From: Chloroflexota bacterium
GTDB taxonomy: Bacteria > Chloroflexota > Anaerolineae > Anaerolineales > DRKV01
DNA length: 6,359 nucleotides
Assembly (NCBI GenBank): GCA_011051635.1
Contig: DRKV01000037.1
Location: forward strand, 1-6,359
Reading direction: 5' to 3'
Part shown: one piece after another, positions 1 to 4,937 of the stretch
Layout of the letters: each line of letters starts with the position of its first letter
Numbering within the stretch: position 1 is the first letter of the stretch
Translations under genes and position numbers: made by a program
Notes under the pieces: generated by a model
What the model was told of the DNA's origin: nothing
What the model saw: the letters and a program-made list of their open reading frames with translations, nothing else
Databases searched by the model: none

Positions 1-28
1 AGCGGGTTGCGACGAAACCGATGCGCAT
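1..28 (-). CDS. 5' end of an unidentified gene, cut by the window edge
   Basis: On the minus strand an ATG at 28-26 opens a frame reading M-R-I-G-F-V-A-T-R with no stop before the edge. A GAGG ribosome site (minus strand of 37-40) lies 8 bases before the ATG, a good distance. A short hydrophobic first strand after M-R-I is common in Rossmann-like proteins, including GT-B glycosyltransferases, but nine residues cannot identify a family. The gene starts only 17 bases beyond the T-rich end of the sugar-operon terminator, in the same direction, so it needs its own promoter, or reads through that terminator, or uses the hairpin as an attenuator. It could also be a chance frame, but the spacing and the position right after an operon end favour a real start. 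Confidence 0.55.
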
Positions 29-44
29 AAAAGTTTCCTCGTGG

Positions 45-82
45 AGAAAAAAGAGAACGCTGGGCAAAATTTCTGCCCAGCG
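45..82 (-). terminator. Rho-independent terminator of the sugar transport operon
   Basis: A perfect 9-bp stem pairs 58-66 (CGCTGGGCA on the plus strand) with 74-82 (TGCCCAGCG), leaving a 7-base loop. Read on the minus strand the stem is followed by a T-rich run that includes six consecutive T (47-52) broken by a few C. It lies about 30 bases after the stop codon of the last permease gene, so it most likely ends the operon. In the other direction the stem is not followed by a T-run. Confidence 0.85.
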
Positions 83-112
83 CGTAAGTATACTGCATTT
101 TTTTGGGGGGGC

Positions 113-1012
113 TTACCCTTTGACGCCCCCGGCGGTGAGGCCCTCCTCCAGAAAGCGTTCCATCGCCAGGAAGAGGATGACTACCGGAATGGTCATAATC
201 GTGGAGGCGGCCATGACCACGTGCGGGCGGGGGGTGGGGTCGTTGAAAATGGCGTTGATTTTGATGGGCATGGTGAACAGTTCCCGGCTGTTGAGAAACA
301 CCAGGGCGTAGAGGAACTCGTTCCAGGCAATCATGAAGGTGTAGATTGTCACCGAGACCAGAGCGGGGATGGCAAGCGGCAGGGTGATGCGCCAGATGAC
401 CTGGAAGCGGGTGCACCCGTCAATCAGGCCGGCCTGCTCGATTTCGTCGGGGATGGTGCGGAAGTAGTTGGTCAGCATGTAGAGGGCTACCGGCAGGGTC
501 TGCGCCAGGTAGGTGAAAACCAGCACGCCGAGGTTATCCTGCACCTGAAAGCCGAGTTTCGCTCCGATTTGGGCCAGCATAGCAAACAAAGGGATGATGA
601 GCAACACGCCGGGGAAAAGATAAATCATCAGGATGCTGTTGAGCATGATGTTCTTGCCGCGAAAGTGCAGCCGGGCGATAGCGTAGGCTCCCAGCACGGC
701 CAGGATGACGGCGATTATCGCCGTAGGAACGGCCACCTTGATGCTGTTGAGGACGTTTTGACCGAAGTTCTGGAATTTGGGGTCGTTTGGGTCGAACAAT
801 TCCCGGTAGGCGTCCAGGCGCAGCGCGCTGGGCACGTACACCGGCTCCCGTCCTCCGATTTCAGCGTAGGTCTTGAAGGAGGAACTTATCATCCAGTAAA
901 AAGGAAACAGGATGCTGGTCAGGAAGAAAATCAGGGTGATGGCGAAGATGAACCGCGGCCAGTTCAACCAGTCGGCAAGGTGCCCTATCAGGGATTTCGA
1001 GTCGGATTTCAT
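113..1012 (-). CDS. Carbohydrate ABC transporter permease, MalG type
   Basis: Inner-membrane subunit, 299 residues, that with the MalF-type partner forms the channel of a sugar (CUT1 family) importer. About six hydrophobic segments are visible, near residues 22-42, 90-111, 123-146, 158-180, 213-235 and 262-285. The cytoplasmic ATPase-docking loop is a degenerate EAA motif, E-Q-A-G-L-I-D-G at 192-199, followed by L-P at 211-212. The C-terminus ends G-L-T-A-G-G-V-K-G, close to the G-x-x-x-G-A-V-K-G tail usual in MalG/UgpE proteins. The frame is open up to 1060, but the ATG at 1012 is chosen because AAGGAGG (1022-1028) precedes it by about ten bases and the upstream frame overlaps the previous gene. 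Only 16 bases separate it from that gene's stop, so the two permeases are surely cotranscribed. The substrate cannot be told from this protein. Confidence 0.95.
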   Translation of the reverse strand: MKSDSKSLIGHLADWLNWPRFIFAITLIFFLTSILFPFYWMISSSFKTYAEIGGREPVYVPSALRLDAYRELFDPNDPKFQNFGQNVLNSIKVAVPTAIIAVILAVLGAYAIARLHFRGKNIMLNSILMIYLFPGVLLIIPLFAMLAQIGAKLGFQVQDNLGVLVFTYLAQTLPVALYMLTNYFRTIPDEIEQAGLIDGCTRFQVIWRITLPLAIPALVSVTIYTFMIAWNEFLYALVFLNSRELFTMPIKINAIFNDPTPRPHVVMAASTIMTIPVVILFLAMERFLEEGLTAGGVKG

Positions 1013-1028
1013 GGGTCTGTTGCCTCCT

Positions 1029-1979
1029 TCACTCTTCGATGTTCCGCATGACGACTGCAATGTAAAAGCCCATGAAGACCAGCAGAATGAGCAGCAAAAT
1101 CATGGCGGTAGCCGCGCCGCGTCCAAAATCGAAGAGTTTGAAACTGAACTCGTAGGTCAACACGGGGAGCACCTTGGTGCCGAACCCGCCGCCGGTGAGC
1201 AGGAAGATGTCATCGAATTTGTTGAACGTCCACATCAAACGCAGCAGGAAGACGGCCCCCAGGACGTAGCGCAATTCGGGGAGGGTGATGTACCAGAACT
1301 TCCCCCAGGTGGTTGCGCCGTCCACCTCGGCGGCCTCGTAAAGCGTTTTGTCCACCGCCTGAAGGCGCGCCAGAATCATGAGCATGGCGAAGGGGAAGTA
1401 CCGCCAAGCCTCGAAGATGATGACCAGTATCAGCGCCAGCCCGCGGGTGGAGAGGTAGCCCAGGGGCAGGTCAATCGCCCCTGTCTTCATCAAAATATCG
1501 TTGAGTACGCCGGAGGGCCGCGGGTCCAGCAGCCAGCGCCATACGAAAGCCACGCTGACCACCGGGGCCACGTAAGGGAAGAGGAAGACGGCGCGGGTCA
1601 GGCCGCGGGCGCGGAAGGGACGATTGAGCAGCAGGGCTGCAATCAGCCCCACGATGATGGTCAGGAAGGTGGCCGCGAAGGAATAAATGATGCTGGTAAC
1701 CGCCGCGCCCCAATTCTTCGGCCCCTGGTATTTGAAGGCGTAATCGTTGAAGACGCGCACGTAGTTGTCGAAACCGACGTAAGGCGCGTGGAAGACGTCG
1801 TTCAGGTTGTTCAGGCCGACTTTGTGAAAACTGACCCACACGCTGAAGATGGCGGGGAAGATGACCACGCCGAAGACAATCAGGGCGGTAGGCGTAATCA
1901 AGGCCCAGGCCAGCCGGCCCTCGCGGGCATAGAGTGACCCCCAACGACTGCCGCCTTGTTTTGCGGAAAGTGTACTCAT
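1029..1979 (-). CDS. Carbohydrate ABC transporter permease, MalF type
   Basis: Membrane subunit of 316 residues, partner of the MalG-type protein downstream. After a short cytoplasmic N-terminus come about six hydrophobic segments, near residues 25-50, 94-118, 128-150, 180-204, 234-255 and 283-311. The EAA loop that contacts the ATPase is canonical: E-A-A-E-V-D-G at 215-221 with L-P at 233-234. It lacks the large extracytoplasmic insert of E. coli MalF and has the compact size usual for UgpA/LacF-like permeases. The ATG at 1979 is preceded by GGAGG (1987-1991) at 7 bases. A 108-bp gap with a stem-loop lies between it and the binding-protein gene. No ATPase gene is present, so the complex probably uses a shared MalK/MsmX-type ATPase encoded elsewhere. 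Confidence 0.95.
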   Translation of the reverse strand: MSTLSAKQGGSRWGSLYAREGRLAWALITPTALIVFGVVIFPAIFSVWVSFHKVGLNNLNDVFHAPYVGFDNYVRVFNDYAFKYQGPKNWGAAVTSIIYSFAATFLTIIVGLIAALLLNRPFRARGLTRAVFLFPYVAPVVSVAFVWRWLLDPRPSGVLNDILMKTGAIDLPLGYLSTRGLALILVIIFEAWRYFPFAMLMILARLQAVDKTLYEAAEVDGATTWGKFWYITLPELRYVLGAVFLLRLMWTFNKFDDIFLLTGGGFGTKVLPVLTYEFSFKLFDFGRGAATAMILLLILLVFMGFYIAVVMRNIEE

Positions 1980-2042
1980 GTCGAAGCCTCCGGGAAACGG
2001 GGGCGGGGAGGCCGAGGACGTTTCTCCCCTGGCAGGACGAGG

Positions 2043-2075
2043 GGGAGACCTCCGAAATGTTTCCGGAGGCCTCCC
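2043..2075 (-). promoter_or_regulatory. Intercistronic stem-loop between binding-protein and permease genes
   Basis: Bases 2043-2054 pair with 2064-2075 (GGGAGACCTCCG against CGGAGGCCTCCC). All pair in the minus-strand RNA because the single mismatch (2048/2070) becomes a G-U pair there. The stem can extend by AAA/TTT after a one-base bulge (2063). It begins 12 bases after the binding-protein stop codon. No T-run follows, so it is not a classical terminator. By analogy with other binding-protein operons it may protect the upstream mRNA from 3' decay, or reduce read-through, and so keep binding protein in excess over permeases. The G-U pair indicates that the minus-strand transcript is the one selected. 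Confidence 0.7.
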
Positions 2076-2087
2076 TGCTTGAAGGAA

Positions 2088-3545
2088 CTATTGGTTTTGC
2101 CGGTCGGCCAGCATGATTTCAACCTGTTCTTGCAGCCATTGGGCGCCGCTCTCGGGCGTCATGGTGCCTTCCAGGATGATGTTGCTCAAGACTTGCGGGA
2201 TGAGCAGGCGGCCTTCGATGTCGCCGATGACGGCGCGCTGTGTGGCGTCGTAATCGGGGCGGAACAGCCAGCGCTGCATGGCGTCGTAGCCGTTGGCAAT
2301 CTGTTCCAGGGTGGTGGGGTCGTAGTACTGGAAGAAGTCGCTCAAGTCCTTCCATCCATCCACGGCGCTCTTCAAAACCGGAACCTTGCCGAAGGGGGCC
2401 AGCGCCAGCACGTCCTGGTAGTTCTGGCCGTCCATGAAGAACTTGACCACATCCTGCGCTACGGGGTCGGCCCCTTTCATGATGCCCAGGGTGACCAACT
2501 GCCCATAGGTGGCTTCCCCGTTGGGGCCGACCATCTTGGGGGCGAAGCCGGTCTTCTTGGCGAGGTCGGGCACGGCGATTTGAATCTTGCCGCCGCCCTC
2601 TGCGCCGGAGCCTTCCACCAGGTCGTCCATGATGTAGGTGCTGTAGAAGAGCATCCCGGACTGGTCGAGTTCGTACATCTCGCGAGCGCCGCGCCAGTAT
2701 TGCGGGCCGGGAGCCGCGCAGCGGGCCAGGTTGGTGTAGAAGGTGAGGGCCTCCACCATTTCGGGGGTGTTCATGGTCACGTTGCCGTCGGCGTCGAAAG
2801 GCCAGGCGTTGTTGGAGATGGCGACCTGCTCGAAGACCTGATGCGGATAGTTCTGACCGGGGTCATCCGGCAGGACGAGGGCGTAGAGCAGATTTTCGGT
2901 GCCGGGCAGGGTATCGCAGGCGGCGTTGATGTCGTCCCACGAGACGGGCGCGTTCAGTCCCGCCTGGTCGAAGATGTCGGAGCGGTACCAAATGGCCTGG
3001 ATCCAGCCGTCGTAGGGGATGGCGGCGTACTTGCCCGTGGAGGGGTCGGTGACCATTTGCAGCGGACCGGCGCGGAAGTCGTCTTCGCCGATGGCCTGGA
3101 TGGTGGCGGTAGCCGCATCCTCGTCCAGGATGCCGTCGGCGGCAAAGGCGGCGACGCGTTCCACACCCATGCGCACGATGTCGGGCAGACGGTTGGCCGC
3201 CTGCGCGGTGGCGATGCGCTGGCTGATGGTGGCCTCATCAATCGGGACGATGCGGATTTCCACGTCGGGGTGCTCGGCCATGTAGCGGGCTGCTACCGCC
3301 TCGTAAGTGTTGACGCGGTCTTCCTCGTTGTCGGTGGTCCAGAATTCCACCACCGTCTTCTCGCCGGGTTCGACCATCACTTCCTGGGTGACGACCTTCT
3401 CGACTTCCTGGGTCACGACGACTTCCTGGGTGACCACTTTTTCGACCTCGACCGTCTTGACGACTTCAACGGTCTGAGGCTGGCAGGCAGCCAAAAGCAG
3501 GGCGCCTACCATGGCGATGAGCATGAGCGTATTGAGTTTCTTCAT
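2088..3545 (-). CDS. Extracellular sugar-binding lipoprotein of an ABC importer
   Basis: Family 1 (MalE/UgpB-like) solute-binding protein, 485 residues, that captures substrate outside the membrane and delivers it to the two permeases downstream. The N-terminus is a lipoprotein signal: charged M-K-K, a hydrophobic stretch, and lipobox L-A-A-C with Cys21 as the lipidated residue. Residues 25-58 are a low-complexity linker of Val, Glu, Thr, Lys and Gln with copies of V-V-T-Q-E-V, a style seen mainly in Chloroflexota. The folded part starts near residue 64 (V-V-E-F-W). It includes the family-typical P-D-I (121-123), I-P-Y-D (176-179), W-Y-R-S-D-I-F (186-192), P-V-S-W-D-D-I (200-206) and D-A-D-G-N-V-T-M-N-T-P-E (251-262). 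Cys210 and Cys276 might form a disulfide. The start is fixed by GGAGG (3551-3555) five bases before the ATG. The ligand is not evident; a sugar or oligosaccharide is inferred from the family and the LacI-type regulator. Confidence 0.95.
   Translation of the reverse strand: MKKLNTLMLIAMVGALLLAACQPQTVEVVKTVEVEKVVTQEVVVTQEVEKVVTQEVMVEPGEKTVVEFWTTDNEEDRVNTYEAVAARYMAEHPDVEIRIVPIDEATISQRIATAQAANRLPDIVRMGVERVAAFAADGILDEDAATATIQAIGEDDFRAGPLQMVTDPSTGKYAAIPYDGWIQAIWYRSDIFDQAGLNAPVSWDDINAACDTLPGTENLLYALVLPDDPGQNYPHQVFEQVAISNNAWPFDADGNVTMNTPEMVEALTFYTNLARCAAPGPQYWRGAREMYELDQSGMLFYSTYIMDDLVEGSGAEGGGKIQIAVPDLAKKTGFAPKMVGPNGEATYGQLVTLGIMKGADPVAQDVVKFFMDGQNYQDVLALAPFGKVPVLKSAVDGWKDLSDFFQYYDPTTLEQIANGYDAMQRWLFRPDYDATQRAVIGDIEGRLLIPQVLSNIILEGTMTPESGAQWLQEQVEIMLADRQNQ
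3379..3431 (-). repeat. Short direct repeats encoding the T-Q-E-V linker
   Basis: The 11-base plus-strand word ACTTCCTGGGT occurs at 3379-3389, 3403-3413 and 3421-3431. On the coding strand it encodes the T-Q-E-V units of the linker that follows the lipid anchor of the binding protein. Spacings of 24 and 18 bases are multiples of three, so gain or loss of a unit would lengthen or shorten the linker in frame. Confidence 0.6.
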
Positions 3546-3599
3546 TTTGTCCTCCGTAACGGTTTAGTGAAGAATTGTTCCCTGCGCTGTGCCTCAGGG

Positions 3600-3625
3600 A
3601 GTATGCCAGAAGGGCTGACTTCTGG
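3600..3625 (-). promoter_or_regulatory. Possible internal promoter with inverted repeat before the binding-protein gene
   Basis: A perfect 7-bp inverted repeat, CCAGAAG at 3606-3612 and CTTCTGG at 3619-3625 with a 6-base gap, directly adjoins a weak extended -10 on the minus strand (TGG then CATACT, 3608-3600). No convincing -35 is visible 17 bases upstream. The repeat could be a protein-binding site overlapping a promoter, or an RNA hairpin in the leader; no T-run follows, so a terminator is unlikely. It does not resemble the LacI-type operator further upstream. Confidence 0.3.
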
Positions 3626-3640
3626 GGAGAGAGAGAAAAG

Positions 3641-3661
3641 TTATCCGGGCATCACCTCCTT
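3641..3661 (-). other. Over-strong Shine-Dalgarno with a three-codon frame in the leader
   Basis: The minus strand of 3651-3661 reads AAGGAGGTGAT, a full match to the anti-Shine-Dalgarno end of 16S rRNA, and is followed by ATG-CCC-GGA-TAA (3652-3641). The ATG overlaps the ribosome site, with only two bases between GGAGG and ATG, so it would be a poor start. No longer frame follows. It lies about 40 bases after the regulator stop and about 100 before the binding-protein start. It may be a ribosome docking site, a vestige of a lost gene start, or chance. Confidence 0.35.
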
Positions 3662-3698
3662 TTTGCGGGTATCAGCGCGCTTTTCTCCAATCGGGTCT

Positions 3699-4730
3699 TC
3701 AGTTGGCGGGGGCGGTGGCCTGAGTTCCGCAACTTTCGCGCACAATGAGGGATGGTTTGAGCAAAACGCTTTCGGGGTGGGGATGTGCGCCGGTAATGAT
3801 GCCGACCAGCATCTCGCATACCATCTGCCCAATCTGGTAGATGGGCTGATGGACGGTGGTGAGGGGCGGATGGCTGGTCTCGGCCAGGGGGATGTTGTCG
3901 AAGCCGGTGATGGCGATGTCGGCTCCTACGTGCAGGCCGCGGGACTGCGCCGCGCTGATGGCTCCCAGCGCCATGAGGTCGTTGCTGGCGGCGATGGCCG
4001 TCGGCGGAGAGGGGGTATCCAGCAATTGCAAGGTTTTTTCGTAGCCGTCGCGCTGGGTCAGGTCGCCGGTGGTTATCAGAGATGGGTCTGTGGGCAGCCC
4101 GGCTTCTTCCATGCCGTGGATGTATCCCTGTTTGCGGCAATGAGCGAACATCAGGTTCTCCGGCGCGCCGAGGAAGGCAATCCGGCGGTGCCCCAGACGC
4201 GCCAGATGACGCACCACCAGGCGCATGCCGTATTCGCCGTCTTCATCCACGTAGGGATATGGGCCTGTGTTTTCGGTGCGGCCAAAAGCCACGAAGGGAA
4301 AGCCGGTTTCCAGCAGGTATTGGATGCGGCAGTCGTTACGCCGCGTCCGCACGAGGATGAAGCCGTCCACCCGGTAACTCTGGACGATGTCGCGGTAGGC
4401 CCGCAATTCTTCTTCGCCGGGGGGGCGGGTGGCGACCAGAATGTCGTAGCCCAGTTCGGTGGCTTTGTTGCCGATGCCGGCCAGGAATTCGCTGAAAAAA
4501 GGGTCGGAGAAGCGCGGCCCGAAGGTGGGCAGGATGAACCCCAGCGTGTCGGTACGCTGTTTTTGCAGCCGCTGGGCCAGGATGTTGGGGATGTACCCCA
4601 GTTCGCTGGCGGCCTGCCGCACGAGCGCTTTTGTCTCCGGGCTGACATCGTCGTAATCGTGCAGGGCGCGGGAGACCGTTGTGACCGACTTCCCGACTTT
4701 GCGGGCGATGTCTTTGAGGGTGACGGACAT
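3699..4730 (-). CDS. LacI-family transcriptional regulator of the sugar operon
   Basis: DNA-binding repressor of 343 residues, expected to release its operators when a sugar binds. The N-terminal helix-turn-helix covers residues 3-23 (T-L-K-D-I-A-R-K-V-G-K-S, recognition helix S-V-T-T-V-S-R-A-L). The hinge helix is P-N-I-L-A-Q-R-L at 48-55, with Leu55 in the place of the residue that wedges into the central CpG of operators. The rest is a periplasmic-binding-protein-like ligand domain, with F-G-R, D-E-D-G, L-G-H-R-R-I-A-F-L, A-S-N-D-L-M-A-L-G and I-T-G-F-D-N segments in the usual order. The R-T-R-R-N-D segment plus G-F-P-F-V-A-F-G-R resembles regulators of alpha-glucoside uptake, a weak clue to substrate. 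The frame is open up to 4802, but ATG 4730 is chosen: GGAGG (4734-4738) lies three bases before it, the protein then begins at the family's normal N-terminus, and the upstream ATGs lie in or before the promoter. It stops 153 bases before the binding-protein gene. Confidence 0.93.
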   Translation of the reverse strand: MSVTLKDIARKVGKSVTTVSRALHDYDDVSPETKALVRQAASELGYIPNILAQRLQKQRTDTLGFILPTFGPRFSDPFFSEFLAGIGNKATELGYDILVATRPPGEEELRAYRDIVQSYRVDGFILVRTRRNDCRIQYLLETGFPFVAFGRTENTGPYPYVDEDGEYGMRLVVRHLARLGHRRIAFLGAPENLMFAHCRKQGYIHGMEEAGLPTDPSLITTGDLTQRDGYEKTLQLLDTPSPPTAIAASNDLMALGAISAAQSRGLHVGADIAITGFDNIPLAETSHPPLTTVHQPIYQIGQMVCEMLVGIITGAHPHPESVLLKPSLIVRESCGTQATAPAN

Positions 4731-4748
4731 TTGCCTCCAGGGAAATAA

Positions 4749-4762
4749 CCAAAACGTTTTGG
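4749..4762. promoter_or_regulatory. LacI-type operator, downstream copy
   Basis: Perfect 14-bp palindrome CCAAAACGTTTTGG with a central CG, the form expected for LacI/GalR-family operators. Its centre lies about 12 bases after the predicted transcription start of the regulator gene and 19-32 bases before its ATG. It is identical to the copy at 4782-4795, which makes chance very unlikely. The regulator encoded next to it is the obvious ligand. Confidence 0.88.
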
Positions 4763-4773
4763 AAACCGGTTTC
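4762..4773. promoter_or_regulatory. Third palindrome over the predicted transcription start
   Basis: Perfect 12-bp palindrome GAAACCGGTTTC with a central CG, immediately after the -10 and centred on the predicted start point. Its sequence differs from the two 14-bp operators that flank it (A-A-A-C-C-G-G-T-T-T instead of A-A-A-A-C-G-T-T-T-T). Its centre is 12 bp from the downstream operator and 21 bp (two helical turns) from the upstream one. It may be a weaker site for the same regulator, a site for another LacI-family protein, or a chance palindrome. Confidence 0.5.
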
Positions 4774-4802
4774 ATTGTAGACCAAAACGTTTTGGGTGTC
4801 AA
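4774..4802 (-). promoter_or_regulatory. Sigma-70 type promoter of the regulator gene
   Basis: On the minus strand, -35 TTGACA (4802-4797) is a perfect consensus. It is followed by a 17-base spacer and -10 TACAAT (4779-4774), five of six to consensus. Transcription should begin near 4767, giving a leader of about 37 bases. The spacer contains a complete operator, so bound repressor would exclude RNA polymerase. Confidence 0.88.
4782..4795. promoter_or_regulatory. LacI-type operator, copy in the -35/-10 spacer
   Basis: Second perfect copy of CCAAAACGTTTTGG, centred 33 bp from the downstream copy. It fills most of the 17-bp spacer between -35 and -10 of the regulator promoter, the classic position for steric repression. 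Confidence 0.9.
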
Positions 4803-4885
4803 TAATCTCGCGAAACAAAGAGAACAGATGGCGTTCGCGGTCGTTGCGGCAGGTCAGGGGTGGGGGCTGGGGAGTGGGTAAACCC
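4803..4885. other. Intergenic spacer without recognised signals
   Basis: This stretch separates the regulator promoter from the terminator of the membrane fusion protein gene. I see no gene here, no further copy of the operator palindrome, and no other promoter with a good -35/-10 pair. It contains a short TCGCGA palindrome and a G-rich stretch near 4856-4878, neither of which I can interpret. Confidence 0.5.
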
Positions 4886-4921
4886 AAAACGGGGACTGCT
4901 GTTCAGCAGTCCCCGTTTTTT
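4886..4921 (-). terminator. Strong hairpin terminator after the membrane fusion protein gene
   Basis: A perfect 16-bp inverted repeat (4886-4901 with 4904-4919) has only TT between its arms, so the folded form is an 11-bp core with a small loop plus an A/T-rich base. Both ends carry A-tract and T-tract, so it could work in both directions. Read on the minus strand it follows the stop codon by 16 bases and ends in TTTT; on the plus strand the T-run is six. It insulates the membrane fusion gene from the sugar-operon promoter. Confidence 0.88.
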
Positions 4922-4937
4922 CGTCAAGGGGAGATGC

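Noticed and set aside
87..94. Palindrome AGTATACT that gives a TATACT -10-like box on either strand
   Set aside because: No acceptable -35 lies 16-18 bases upstream on either strand. It could still matter for the gene at the left edge, but the evidence is too thin to annotate.
98..111. Adjacent homopolymers, seven T then seven G (plus strand), just after the last permease stop codon
   Set aside because: Slippage here would not change any protein, and it matches no phase-variation promoter I can recognise. Noted only as a possible sequencing trouble spot.
41..1937. Two plus-strand open frames (41-1051 and 912-1937) antisense to the permease genes
   Set aside because: Rich in His, Gln and Gly with no hydrophobic core, overlapping each other, and opposite to clear permeases with EAA loops.
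1986..2035. Possible second hairpin near the MalF-type ribosome site (GGGAAACG against CGTTTCTCCC)
   Set aside because: The stem needs a two-base bulge and a long GC-rich loop; in such composition this is easily chance.
3556..3567. Minus-strand TAAACCGTTACG before the binding-protein start, resembling the middle palindrome
   Set aside because: It is not a true palindrome of the CG-centred type and lacks matching half-sites; similarity is limited to AAACCG.
3674..3681. AGCGCGCT palindrome followed by TTTT on the plus strand
   Set aside because: Too short for a terminator, wrong strand for the genes, and no loop.
1956..4748. 930-residue open frame on the plus strand antisense to the regulator and binding-protein genes
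   Set aside because: It mirrors two well-identified genes, has no ribosome site or recognisable domain, crosses the intergenic region, and is explained by GC-rich codon use on the other strand.
4884..4891. CCAAAACG, an exact half of the regulator operator, at the base of the terminator
   Set aside because: The other half is missing (GGGA follows), and the A-tract and GC stem of the terminator account for it. An auxiliary looping site is not supported.
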